Source: Apophysomyces variabilis (taxonomy: Eukaryota > Mucoromycota > Mucoromycetes > Mucorales > Mucoraceae). From it: a stretch of 64,000 nt of DNA. The position numbers and the translations under genes were made by a program. The notes below the pieces were generated by a model. That model worked only from the letters and a program-made list of their open reading frames with translations. It made no database searches and was not told the DNA's origin. How positions within the stretch are numbered: position 1 is the first letter of the stretch; each line of letters begins with the position of its first letter. Shown here piece after piece: positions 34,471 to 45,557 of the stretch. The stretch spans positions 372,001 to 436,000 of the forward strand of contig MZZL01000394.1 in assembly GCA_002749535.1 (NCBI GenBank), read 5' to 3'.

Positions 34471-35112
34471 CAAGATGTCATCCAAGTACACAAGTGCAAA
34501 ACGGTCAATGCAGTCACCCAGCACTGAATTCATCAGCCATTGGAAGGTCAGCGGGGCATTTGTGAGGCCAAACGGTAGGATGAGGAATTCATACGAGCCG
34601 TAACAGGTATTGAATGTAGTCTTTGGGATGTTGTCCTCTTGAATCCTGACTTGATGATAGCCACTTTTCAGGTCGATGCTGGAAAAGAATTTCGCTCCAC
34701 CCAAGCGTTCTAAACACTCATCAATATGGGGCAATGGGTGCGAGTTATGGTTCATGACATGATTTATAGCCCTATAATCAACGCACAGGCGCATAGATCC
34801 ATCTTTTTTTTGGATAAAGAGGACAGGGGCACCCCAGGATGAGGTGCTCAGGCAGATAAGGCGCAGATCCAATAACTCTTACAATTGTTTCCACAGTTCA
34901 TCAAGTTCTAGGGGACTCATTTTAAAAGGTGGATGACTAATCAGCTTAGCATCCTCAGTATCAATGACGTGTGCCACATCACGCATGGTTGGTAACTCTG
35001 ATAACTTATCTTGGAATACATCTGAAAAGGTCATAATAAGAGAGCTGAAGCATGGATCCGCATTCGAAGTACTGATGGTGCCATCTTCATAAACGTAGCA
35101 TACAAATTCCAT
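34471..35112 (-). pseudogene. Gypsy G4 reverse transcriptase N-terminal part
   Basis: From 35112 down, the linker reads MTFSDVFQDKLSELP, HVIDTEDAKLISHPPFKMSPLELDELWKQL and a TAA stop. It continues with [73 protein letters not shown] and an intact YLDDILIFS. The domain is interrupted there by hAT B2 and resumes at 30869. It would copy element RNA to DNA in virus-like particles. Confidence 0.93.
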
Positions 35113-35286
35113 CTCTATCTGTTTTCATCACTCAATACATTAGAATTGTCAGTTGGATATTAGATAGTTTAATTTGGGCACATCGCGCTCATATTTTGGT
35201 TTCAAAAGGAATTCACCAGTGGGCGTGGAAAGTTTCCAAGTATCCCTCTCCCAATTTGGGATCAGTTGCCATCGCTTAATCCAGTC

Positions 35287-35753
35287 TCAACCCAAAATAA
35301 GATCAAATTTGATATCAAGAACATATGCTGTTACATTATGAATCAAGCTACCTGCATTCACTAATAGCACAACTTTGTTGGTGATTTCCATACGATGTCT
35401 GCCAGCCGTTTCTACCTGACGCCCCATTACTAGTATGGATGGCAGTCCCTGCACAATTCGTGGTGCTACGTAAGTTCCTGTGGCCCCACTGTCTAGTAGG
35501 ACTTCACAGCTTTTCCCATTGCAAACCATGTCATACAGAGGCAATTGTGTACTGTTTATTGTGTTTAAAACTTCAATATGATTTACATCATCTATGATTT
35601 CTGAATCCAATTGATTTTCTATTGTACTGTCTGACAGATCAATGAGTGGGGGTGGCTCCTTGTTATCCTTGTTCATAACTTCGACTATATTAAGAGAAGC
35701 ACTATTAGTGCGCGCTGACACTCCCTTTAATCTCAGTGCACTTGGCCTTTTAA
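35287..35753 (-). pseudogene. Gypsy G4 retropepsin (pol start)
   Basis: The frame is -1 relative to gag, entered at the heptamer T TTA AAA (35754-35748 on the minus strand). It reads LRLKGVSARTNSASLN, then INSTQLPLYDMVCNGKSCEVLLDSGATGTYVAP with an intact DSG active site, and ends DLILG at 35287. A short decayed stretch (35113-35286) links to reverse transcriptase. It would cleave Gag-Pol. Confidence 0.88.
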
Positions 35754-36890
35754 ATTGTTGGCAACCTCTGGCCTATTAAACTGCTTGAGACTCTTGTTTC
35801 GAGGCAGAGAGGAACAAAAACGCGCAATGTAGCCCAGTCCCCCACAATTGAAACATGCCAAATCTTCTGTGTTTGCTTCCCTTAATTGCCAATTTGATTG
35901 GTTTGATCGATAGTACCTGGTACCTTGTCTTCCTTTGTGACTTGACTCTCTCTGTTTATGATGTGAATATGCGAAATGGATGGCGTCCAACTCCATAGGA
36001 CTTGGGCTCCCTTCCTACTGTCATGGTGAATAGTATGCCAAAGACCCTGCAACTACCCAGTCATCATATCTGATTGTTCCCTGTGCACATTCATACACTG
36101 ACTTGAATGATTCTGCTGCTGTATATGCGTCAGATAATGACTTTGGGTGGGCGAGCAAAACTTGCAGCCATGCTTCATAGTTCAGACCATGTACGAATTG
36201 ATGAGTAGCGTCCTCATCATACATTTCCAACAAGTCTAACATGATATTCCTGAATTAAACAATGTAATCCCATATGGTTGTAGTTTGGCTTAATTCTTGT
36301 AATTGTTGGCGCGCAAGCTGAGCTGCATTGCTTAGTTTAAACTCCTTGCAGAATGAATGTTTAAAGTCTTGCCATGTGTCTGGCACCTTATTGCAGCCTG
36401 TGATCTCATCAATTGTGGTCTCCAAATGACGCTACCATGTCACTGCTGCATCTCTCAATAATGTGGATGCATATAATATCCTCTGTCAATCATCGAGCTG
36501 TCCAAAATCACAGTACTTCTCCACAGTGTGTAACCATGCCTCGATATTGGCAGATTTGCATTCTCCCTGGAAAACGTCTGGTTGTACTGGTTTCACCTTA
36601 AGAGCACTTGGTTTGTTTTCATTTTGTGCTACAGATGCACTTTCACATAAAGCTATGATTTCCTTTTGCTGTAGTTGCAGCTGCTGCATCATTGCCTGCA
36701 TAGTTTCTACAATGCTCTTTTGTTCTTCGACTGTACTCATTCTGCTTTGTCTGTGTGACTCCTGAAAGATGTTGCTAATTCTCTGTGCTTTTTTGTGAAG
36801 CTGCTTCAAGATGTTGTCTGACAATTTTATCCGTTGATCCTCTGGAATGCTAATTAAATTGGTGCTTTTCTGATAGGCCTTTTGCAATTC
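35733..36890 (-). pseudogene. Gypsy G4 gag
   Basis: The start is near 36887 (MQKAYQKSTN). A predicted coiled coil follows (MQAMMQQLQLQQKEIIAL), then KPVQPDVFQGE, EAWLHTVEKYCDFG, DAAVTW, FRNIMLDLLEMYDEDATHQFVHGL and a zinc knuckle CFNCGGLGYIARFC. There the expected His is Tyr (CAC to TAC). Stops are near 36487, 36433, 36257 and 36018. The gag frame ends shortly after the frameshift heptamer. The protein would be the particle shell. Confidence 0.88.
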
Positions 36891-36959
36891 TTCAGGTAAA
36901 AGTTCTAATATAAATTCTTGTAATATAAACTGTTTCTGATCTTCAGTGGAAAATGTATT

Positions 36960-36976
36960 ATCTATCAGCTACCAAT
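36960..36976 (-). other. G4 primer-binding site
   Basis: Reading from the 5' LTR inward on the minus strand, the sequence is ATTGGTAGCTGATAG. The same site follows the 5' LTR of G5 (37525-37537) and G6 (63412-63424), and in mutated form G2 and G3. TGGTAGCTG is complementary to a tRNA 3' end ...CAGCTACCA, as in many initiator Met tRNAs. The primer identity is an inference. Confidence 0.7.
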
Positions 36977-37194
36977 TGTCGTCATCCAAATCTGTGCTGG
37001 TAGTCCAAGAGCCAGAAAAGGGCAAGATTTAGGGTAGAAGAATCCTTTCTTTTATTTTTGTGTGTCTCTGCTAATTTATAGTTAAATAAAAATTTTACAT
37101 TGATAAAGCTGAATGGTGCTGTTTCAGTAGGGCCGGTCCTGACCCTGACCTCTCCGTTGATAAGCTGTCACTTGTTCTAGCTTAAACTATGACA
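36977..37194 (-). repeat. G4 5' LTR
   Basis: This LTR is 218 bp and pairs with 28454-28671. Differences are almost all C/T or G/A, including three CG versus CA sites. Confidence 0.93.
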
Positions 37195-37208
37195 TATGAC
37201 AATGACAA

Positions 37209-37524
37209 TGTCGTAGCATATTTCCTTGTGTCACCTTTTTGCTACTTTTGGTATACGCTAGTACCACCATTTCTGTTCATACGCCAAATGCTTTCACTGT
37301 GAGTCATGGATGACTATTGTTACTCAAGGGCATAACGCTCCATGACTCACTAACGATCAAAATGTAGAAAACCATAGAAAACCATTCAGTATAAATATCT
37401 GGGAATTGGGAAGCAATAAAGATCATCATTCGTTTATTCTCTTATTTTTCCTTTGTTCTATCTGACGCTATTCAACTACACTTCCGTGGCCATTGATTGG
37501 ATCAGCCAAAAAAGAAGTATGACA
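37209..37524 (+). repeat. G5 5' LTR
   Basis: This LTR begins TGTCGTAGCATA and ends AAGTATGACA. It differs from the 3' LTR at six positions, all CpG versus TpG or CpA. TATAAATAT in the middle is the likely promoter core. Confidence 0.96.
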
Positions 37525-37594
37525 ATTGGTAGCTGATAAAAAAGTTTGATCTATTACCGGAATCATTTAAAACATACCGTAACATACAAGACCC

Positions 37595-38537
37595 TTTGGA
37601 AGACCTATTACAAGAACCTTCGATAAGTACTGTGAACAAGCCCATGGAGAAGTCTATGCAACAAGAACCAGCCCAGCAAGACCAAATGGCTCAACTGCTG
37701 CTTGCAGTCACTTGACTCCTGGAACAATGAGAGAAGCCTGCTCTCAAAGTTCGTATGCGTGAACCTGACATGTTTCGAGGAGACCGAACCGCCCATGCAG
37801 CTGAAGGCTGGCTGAGATCTGTAGAATGATACACTGAAATGGCAAGACTCGACGACCTGGAGAAAATTAATTATGCTGTGATGCTCTTACACAAGGAAGC
37901 AGAACTCTGGTGGTGACAGCGGGAACAATACTCATCAGAAATCGTGGACTGGGCTGATTTTCGTAAGGCCATCCTACAAGAGTTCTGACCATTGAATGCG
38001 ACCTAGGTGGCTCACGATCGTCTGGCTGCCCTTCGACAGGAAGGAACTATTTCGGAATATGTGGCGGCATTCAGAAGCGTACGGGTAGAAATACCAACAA
38101 TGACGGACGAAGAAGCTCTTGACCGTTTCACGAGAGGTCTACAAGATGAAGTACACGCACATGTGGTGACTCGGTATCCGCAGACTACAGAAGAGGCTCA
38201 ACGTATGGCATTGGCGTACGAAAGCGCTAGGATGATACACTATCCGATCATCAACCCTGTTTTGCCCAGTCAGGCTCCAAGACCAGAAGTGCCACAATAC
38301 ATGAGAACGACTGGAGTTGCCCCTATGGATCTCAATGTGACGCAGTTTCGTCAGCAAAACAACAGATCTAGTTCAAGGTTCAATGCCCCTAGAAGACAGC
38401 AAGGACAGGGTGAGGTGCCCAGGTGCTACAACTGCGGTGGCTATGGTCATTTAGCATGGTCATGCTCATCAAGCGAGTTACCCAATCACCTTCGTTTCTG
38501 ACCAAGACAACAAGACCAATCCAACTAACATTTAAAA
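37595..38537 (+). pseudogene. Gypsy G5 gag
   Basis: It reads DPLEDLLQEPS, then MREPDMF, HAAEGWLRSVE-stop-YTEMARLDDL, KEAELWW-stop-QRE, YVAAFRSVRVEIPTMTDEEALDRFTRGLQDEV, and a knuckle CYNCGGYGHLAWSC at about 38423-38465. In-frame stops are TGA at 37713, 37728, 37827, 37914, 37986 and 38499, TAG at 38004 and TAA at 38526. The comparison with G2 and the local context place Arg (CGA) at most TGA sites. The heptamer at 38531-38537 ends the gag frame functionally. Confidence 0.9.
38531..38537 (+). promoter_or_regulatory. -1 ribosomal frameshift heptamer (G5 gag-pol)
   Basis: T TTA AAA in the gag frame is followed by GACAAGGCGCGGCGGG. A -1 slip gives TTT AAA AGA and opens the pol frame (FKRQG...GMKGV). 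The same heptamer in the same register is present in G2 (17452-17458), G3 (27029-27035, minus) and G4 (35748-35754, minus). Confidence 0.8.
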
Positions 38538-41500
38538 GACAAGGCGCGGCGGGTATGAAGGGAGTCCCTCTGCACGCACAAAATTCACGAAACTCCCTGA
38601 ATATGGTGCAGACAAATCAAATACCTGAAGGCGATCTCATCAACTTGACCGACGAGCCCAAGGACGCCCAAGAAATTGAGGTTGAGGTGGACCATGATGT
38701 AAAACATATTGCACAGTTGAACTCAATAAAACAGACTGATTTACCTCTGTATATTATGACTTGCAATGGCCAGTCAGTCGAAGTATTGTTGGATACAGGT
38801 GCAAGTGCCTCTTATATTGCCCCGCAGATATGTTCGAATATGGAGCAACAGACGGTGAAAGGCCAGGAGGTGGAAACAGCCGGAGGTCACCTCACAAGCA
38901 TCAAGTCTATGGCTTCCTTTAACCTGGCAATGGCCAATGGATTCCAACAGCCTTGGAAGGCTTATGTGTTTGATACGAAGTTCGACATTATCTTGGGGCG
39001 CGATTGGTTCAAACAAGTAAAGCTGGAGCCAGATTGGAAATATGATTCTTGGAAGATCAAAGACAACGGCCATACTTACGTTCTCACACCGAAGTATCAG
39101 CGTGAAATTCTGGAACTGTCTTATCTCATCTCACACCGGCAAGTACAACGACTGTCCCGAGGCAAGGATGTTGAAGAGATGCTGCTATTCCATTACACTG
39201 ACAACAAGACGCGAACATATGACAGTAACTTCGATTCGATTGTCAAGGAGTACAAGGACGTTTTTAAAGACACATTGCCTGGTTTGCCGCCTGATCATGG
39301 AGTTGAGCATGTCATCGACACGGGAGATGCAGCACCCATCAATCGCCAACCATTCAAAATGAGCCCTCTCAAATTGGATGAGCTCCACAAACAGCTTGCT
39401 GAACTCCTGGATCTCAGATTGATATGACCAAGCACATCTCCGTGGGGAGCGCCCGTTTTGTTTGTCAGAAAGAAAGATGGGACCCTACGACTATGCATTG
39501 ACTACCGGGCAATCAATCAAGTAACGAAGCGCAACTCACACCCACTACCCTGTATCGACGAGTGTCTAGAACGACTCAGTGGTGCAAGGTATTTCTCAAG
39601 CATCAACTTAAAAAGTGGGTATCATCAAGTCAAGATCCGCCCTGAAGACGTACCAAAAACCACTTTCAATACTCGATATGGCTCGTTCGAATTCCTGGTT
39701 TTGCCGTTCAGTCTGACTAACGCCCCACCGACGTTCCAACGTCTCATGAACTTGGTCCTTGGAGAATATCTGGACAAGTTCGTGTTGGTGTATCTCGACG
39801 ATATTCTGATATACAGCCGTACAGCAGACGAACACCGTCAACATGTCCGTGAGGTCCTAGAGTGTCTTCGGAAGGTGAAGCTGTATGCAAACCTGAAGAA
39901 ATGCGAGTTCAATAAGCAAGAGTTAGAGTTCATTGGATTTTGAGTGACAAGTAAGGGCATTCTGCCAGCCAAGTCCAAGGTAGCTGCGATCCAACAATGG
40001 CCTATACCAACCAATGTCCAGGAGGTCTGGCAATTCATCGGATTGGGGTCTCATTACTGACGCTTCATACGGGATTTCTCAACGATAGCTACACCACTCA
40101 CCGATTTGACCAAGGGGACTGGTGTCAAGAAACGGGCGATTGCATGGTTGGACGAGTGTCAAAAAGCATTTGATGAAATTAAGTCACGAATGGCCAATGC
40201 ACCTGTACTACAACCTCCTAATCCGGAGTTGCCTTATGTTATTGAAACAGATGCTTTAGACTACGGCGTTGGTGCGGTGTTACTCCAAGAAGGATTGGAT
40301 GGGTTGATGCACCCATTGGCGTTTGAATCAAAGAAGCTGTCTACTGCAGAATGAAACTATCCAGCTCAGGAACGGGAGCTACTAGGAATCTTACATGCCC
40401 TACGGTCTTGGAGATGCTTCATAGAAGGTCGGCCCTATACGGTGTACACAGATCATCATCCTTTACGCTACTTCTGAACCCAGCTGAAGCCCACACCATG
40501 CCTCACACGGTGGATGGCTGAACTCGAACTATTTGACCCAGACATACAATACAAGCCAGGCAAGGAAAACCACATTCCAGATTTACTTTCAAGGCGAGAC
40601 GGTCCGAACTGTACTTCGCAAGAACCGGATATGGAGCCAGAGTACCTATATGCAACGCTAGCTATCCAAGAATCTGACTGGCCCAAGTTCTATGCTAAAC
40701 CGGAGAATCAATGGCCAGACTCTTATGCTGACCTACTATGAAAACACAAGGATCAGTTTGTGGTTCGCGATGATAAGATCTTTCGTAAGGTCAAGGCAGG
40801 GGATAAGGAGCTCGAAATCAGATATGCTGTCTTCGCTCGTCGTGCTGAAATAGTCCATCATTTCCACACAAGCTTTGGCCACGCGGGAAACACATCTGTA
40901 TACGATTGGATCAAGAAACGTTGGTGGTGGCCAAATATGCGCTCTGATATTCAAAAATGGCTCGCTCAATGCCCACAATGTCAGCTGGCTGCCAACGCAG
41001 ATCGCAACACTCACCATTCACCAATGCACTTGCCTGAAATTCCTCCTGCTTTCACTCGGTGGCATCTGGACTTTATTAGTGAACTACTCACCACAGCAGC
41101 AGGCAACCGATGGATCTTAGTTGTGGTGGATTACACTACGAACTGGACAATCGCACGAGCTGTCCTGGATGCAACTGGTGCCTCCATTGCTGCATTCATC
41201 TTTGAAGAGATCCTCATGCATTTTGGCTGCCCCGCGGAGATTGTTACTGATCATGGCCCAAATTTCATGTCCAAGGTGTTAGCAAATTATCTCGGTCATG
41301 TCAAGCTGTATCACACCTTTACATCAGCCTTCCATCCACGCGCAAATGGCAAATGTGAACAGACGAACGGTATTCTCAAACCTATGCTCCGCAAGTACGT
41401 GAATGGTGCCATACATCGCTGGGATGAGTTTTTGGAACCTGCCCTTTTTGCATGTCACGTTCGCAAGCACCGTACCACTGGATTGAGCCCTTTCTTTCTC

Positions 41501-42028
41501 ATCTATGGTCAAGATCCCGTTCTGCCTGGTGATATTTTACCTCCATTTATTAGTCAAGACCTCCCTAGTAACCCACAACCGGCACATGATAGCCGACTGC
41601 CCCCACTCTGTCAACTACGTCTGGCTCATGAACAAGCTACAGAACGTCTCTCTCAAAATGGTCAAAAAGACAAAGAACGCTAGGATCTGGTCATGAAGGC
41701 ACAACAATTCGCCATTGGCGACTATGTTTTGATGTGACATGAAAACAAGTTTGGCTTGGAATTTAATTGGAAGGGTCCCTTCAAAGTGATCGACCGCAAC
41801 TTGGATACAGATATCTACAAGCTTCAATCCATCGAAGGCAAGCCATACAACTCTTGGGTGCACACTGACCGCCTACGTCCTGCCAACATTGGTTCTAACC
41901 CTATTATGGCTACATGGTACGATCCAGCTACTAGTCGCGCAAACTGGCGCAATGAGCCTCATCTTCTCACCACTATTTCCCTGATGCTCGAGGATGAGCA
42001 ATATTCTCGGGAGGGGGTATTGTTGTAG
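38532..42028 (+). pseudogene. Gypsy G5 pol (protease, RT, RNase H, integrase)
   Basis: The protease has EVLLDTGASASYIAP (about 38780-38825). The reverse transcriptase has [19 protein letters not shown] (39461), [12 protein letters not shown] and YLDDILIYS (YLDD at 39791-39802). RNase H has YVIETDALDYGVGAVLLQ (about 40230) and YTDHHPLRYF. Integrase has an HHCC motif (HHFHTSFGHAGN...CPQCQ, about 40855-40983) and catalytic Asp at 41069, Asp at 41249 and Glu at 41357. The C-terminal module has FNWKGPFKVI...WVHTDRLRP. Stops are TGA at 39425, 39941, 40058, 40352, 40475, 40739 and 41735, and TAG at 41681. All catalytic residues remain, so inactivation is only by stops. Confidence 0.93.
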
Positions 42029-42336
42029 CATATTTCCTTGTGTCACCTTTTTGCTACTTTTGGTATATGCTAGTACCACCATTTCTGTTCATACGCCAAA
42101 TGCTTTCACTGTGAGTCATGGATGACTATTGTTACTCAAGGGCATAACGCTCCATGACTCACTAATGATCAAAATGTAGAAAACCGTAGAAAACCATTCA
42201 GTATAAATATCTGGGAATTGGGAAGCAATAAAGATCATCATTCGTTTATTCTCTTATTTTTCCTTTGTTCTATCTGATGCTATTCAACTACACTTCCGTG
42301 GCCATTGATTGGATCAGCCAAAAAAGAAGTACGACA
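42021..42336 (+). repeat. G5 3' LTR
   Basis: This LTR is 316 bp, starts TGTTGTAGCATA and ends AAGTACGACA. It is preceded by the polypurine tract GGGAGGGGGTAT. Confidence 0.96.
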
Positions 42337-42373
42337 ACAACAAAAAAAGAAAAGATATAAGATATAAAAATAT

Positions 42374-42444
42374 TGCGCGAACCGGGAATCGAACCCGGGC
42401 CCTTCGCGTGGCAGGCGAAGATTATACCACTTAACCATCCGCGC
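42374..42444 (-). tRNA. tRNA-Gly (GCC)
   Basis: On the minus strand, a 71-nt tRNA starts GCGCGGATGGTT, with acceptor GCGCGGA pairing TTCGCGC and discriminator A. The anticodon arm CTTCG/CGAAG has loop CCTGCCACG containing GCC. The T arm is CCGGG TTCGATT CCCGG. There is no intron. It lies between G5 (37 bp beyond its 3' end) and G6 (11 bp beyond its 5' end). Confidence 0.97.
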
Positions 42445-42455
42445 TTATACATGTT

Positions 42456-42868
42456 TGTCGGATTCTTGGATTCTTTTCCCCTGGTTGTCTTGCTTCTGTC
42501 CAAACGATGATAATACTTGGAATGCTCAAACTAGCCTTGTCAAAAGTAAAGAATAAAAGATAACTCTTGAATTACTGATTAATTTCTTCGTTGTCCTTTA
42601 TTGAATGTTATTCTAATGATATTTATATTTTATAGAATAAAATATGCTAGAAGAAATATAATTTATATATAATACTTTTACTAGAAAGTACTAGAAATAT
42701 TTATTTTGATTTGTGTGTATAATACTTCTAGAATGTTCAAGTAATATCTGTAATAATCTTTTAGATCATATGTTTGGAATAATAGTTTTCTAATGACTAG
42801 GATTAGTCAGTTTAAATTTTCTCTTTGATGGTAATGTGTCATTATATAAAGTAGTCTTGTCTATAATA
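42456..42868 (-). repeat. G6 3' LTR
   Basis: It starts TGTCGGATTCTTGG and aligns with the 5' LTR beginning TGTCAGATTCTTGG at 63425. The inner end, next to a CAGAGGAGAG polypurine tract (minus strand), is judged by alignment with the G4 LTR boundary, so it is accurate only to a few bases. Confidence 0.85.
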
Positions 42869-45046
42869 TTACTCTCCTCTGAAATACTTGTTCACCCTTA
42901 AACAATAGCAGAATTATTGTGTGTAAAGCTAGTCAGAATGGTAGATAGAGCATTTAGAGTTTTTTTAGAAATGGCAAGCTTATTAACTTTATTAAATTCA
43001 GATGGTAAATGCATTTGAGAATGCTATATAGCATATATAATAGTGAGGTCAAACTATGAGGTTGTAGATTCTGTATCAAAGTTGATTTTTACCAGTTTAT
43101 CAGTATATATCTAAGAAGTGAGCAGTTCTCTATGAAGACTTTCTAACTTGTATATACCAAAGTTTGAATTCTTTACTGTAACAATGTAAGGTCCTTTATA
43201 TTATAGTTCTAGTCTGAAATGGCCTTCATAGATAAGCTTAACAAATTTATCAATGTTGAAGTCCACAATATTGAGCACTTGATCTTATTTCTCCTTGTCT
43301 TTTTAGTTCATAGCTTGTATTCAGACAGTGACAGCAGCATAAACTTAGTTCAGTTTTTTTAATTCTTGAGCAGTTACTTCTGCTATAATGCATAGGTCCT
43401 TGAGCATGTCATCAGAAATGTATGGGTGAAGGAGATCACCTGGCAAAATAAATTTATACTTATATTATATAGAAGGAACTGTAACCAGTAGTAGTATATG
43501 TTTGCATACAGCAAGCAAATAAGGCAGCATTGAAATAATTGTCCCAAACATAGAGAGTACTGTTAATGTATTTGTATATCATAGATTTGAGAGTACTATT
43601 CAATCTTTTACATTTGCTGTTAGTTTAGAAGTGGAATGCTAAAGTAAACTTATGATTGACACAGATGTGCTGCATATAATATTATAGAACCTTGCTTATA
43701 AAGTTCATACCTTGATTAGTTAGAATTTCTTTTGGACAGCCAAAATACATAACAATCTCTTCATATAAGAAATCTGCAATAGCTTTGTTAGATACAATAA
43801 AGATAGCATGAGCAATTAGGTAATTTGTCATATAATCAACAGCAACAAGGATTTACTGGTTTCTATAGACAGTTTTTAGTAATTTGCCAATGAAATCTAG
43901 ATGCCAACATGCAAAAGCAGGAGGAACATCAAGCAAGTGCATGACATCTTGATGGGCATTGTGCTGATAACTATTCATCTGACATAAGGGACAAGTCTTG
44001 AGCCAGTCATGGATATTAATATATATTGTTAGCCACTAGTATTATAATTTCATCAGATCAAACACCATTATTTTGCCTGCATGACCAAACCCTTTATGAA
44101 AAGTCTTGACTTTTTCCACACAGTGTACAAATAGTAGGAAATAGACTTCTTTGATAACTATTGTTTTCATCCTTAATGGTCAGTTTCTGATAGACTTTAT
44201 CCTCTTTCACTATGAAGTGGTCTTTTTCTTATTTCAGAAATTTTTGTATGTCCTAAGGGAGATTATTAGATTATGAAACATAATAACTTGGCCAATCTTA
44301 TTGGTAATTCTCAGGTAAATTTGCAGTAGCAAGATAAAGAAACTTAGATTTTAACGTTGTTTTACTGGGATTTGTATAATAATCCTTGCAGAAGAGGGCA
44401 TTTAGTACTTTGTTTTTCTTGCCTAGTTTATAACTAATCTTGGGATTATACAGCTCTAGCTTATTTATTCAATGTACTAGTCATAGAGTGGATTTCACTT
44501 GAGTGTAGAAATATTTGAGTATATGATGGTCAGTTAAAACTTTATATTCACAGCCCTTAAGGAAACAATGTTAAGTTCACAGAGTATAAAGAATAGCTAG
44601 CAATTCCCTTTCTTGAGCAGGATAATTACATTCTAGTAGGGAAAGTTTCTAGGATTTATATGTTAGTAGATGCCAGGAGCCATTCAAATTTTTTTATAAC
44701 AGGACAGCACCAATACCAATATCAGATGCATCAGTTTCTATGTGGTATGGCTTGTTCAGATCTGGTGCTTGTAATATCAGGGCAGCTGTCAGTTTGTCCT
44801 TAATCAGGTTAAAACTTGTTTAGCATGCATTAAACTATATTATTACATACTTCTTTAGACTAGTACCTTTTGTGAGGTCAGTTAATGGGGCTGCTAAGCT
44901 AATGAATGATAGTATAAAGCAATGATAATATTGCACCAAACTAATAAACTAATAAACTTCCTACATGTTCATAGGGACCTTCCAGTTTTGAATTGCCTTA
45001 ATCTTGTCTGAAGCTGGCTTAATTCCTTCAGCAAAGACTCAGAAGC
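42869..45046 (-). pseudogene. Gypsy G6 RNase H and integrase, heavily decayed
   Basis: No open frame survives, but collinear fragments match G4 and G5. Examples are LNSTLKSMIYKYIN and YTTTGYSSFYII (about 43620-43480) in the integrase, the RNase H DASDIGIGAVLL-like stretch near 44730-44690, and a decayed INHWE/YLDL-type linker at about 44500-44400. Stops are mostly TAG and TAA. The length and order agree with a standard gypsy pol 3' half. Confidence 0.75.
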
Positions 45047-45552
45047 CTAAAAAGAGCACTTTTTGACATTTGTGTATAATTTGGCCTCGCATAACTTGTC
45101 CAATACTAAATGAATGTACTTTTTATGTTCTTTAGCAGTCTTGCTAAAAATAAGGATATTGTCCAGATAAACTAATATGAAATGGTCAAAGTATTCACTG
45201 AGGACCTTGTTTATCAATCTTTGAAATGTAGGTAGTATATTACAGAGACTAAAAGGTAGGACCAGGAATGAGAATTGACCATACCAAGTGTTGAACGCTG
45301 TTTTAAATACATCTTCCTTCTTAATATGGATTTGATGATAGCTACTCTTGAGGTCCAGGCTTGTAAAGAAAGATGCTCCTTGCAGACATTTGAGACACTC
45401 ATCTATTCTTAGCAGTGGGTATTGGTTGCAGATAGTCACTTTGTTCAGCGCACAATAATCAATGTACATATGCATGCTCCCATTCTTTTTCTTAACAAAT
45501 AATATTAGTATACCCCATGATGAAGCACTTGGTTGAATTAATCCCAGCTGCA
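45047..45552 (-). pseudogene. Gypsy G6 reverse transcriptase
   Basis: It reads [87 protein letters not shown] and YLDNILIFSK. The catalytic YLDD is now YLDN (G to A). The frame is interrupted upstream by the G7 LTR. It resumes on the other side at 51358 with ELNELQWQLDELL, giving a seamless join when G7 and one GTAAT are removed. Confidence 0.9.
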
Positions 45553-45557
45553 GTAAT

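Larger units (their letters stand above)
28454..37194 (-). mobile_element. Gypsy G4, complete but split by hAT B2
   Basis: Two 218-bp LTRs (28454-28671 and 36977-37194) enclose gag, protease, reverse transcriptase, RNase H and integrase on the minus strand. The LTRs differ at about ten sites, nearly all transitions. A purine-rich tract (AAGAGGGGGATAA on the minus strand) precedes the 3' LTR. The site ATTGGTAGCTGAT follows the 5' LTR. Without hAT B2 the element is about 5.15 kb. The outer flanks show no clear target duplication. Confidence 0.93.
37209..42336 (+). mobile_element. Gypsy G5, complete (5.1 kb)
   Basis: Two 316-bp LTRs enclose gag and pol in the order protease, reverse transcriptase, RNase H, integrase. 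A possible 4-bp duplication ACAA flanks it (37205-37208 and 42337-42340). It has primer site ATTGGTAGCTGAT at 37525 and a GGGAGGGGGTAT purine tract at 42009-42020. It is recent by its LTR similarity but inactivated by at least 16 stops. Its 3' end lies 37 bp from the 3' end of tRNA-Gly. Confidence 0.96.
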
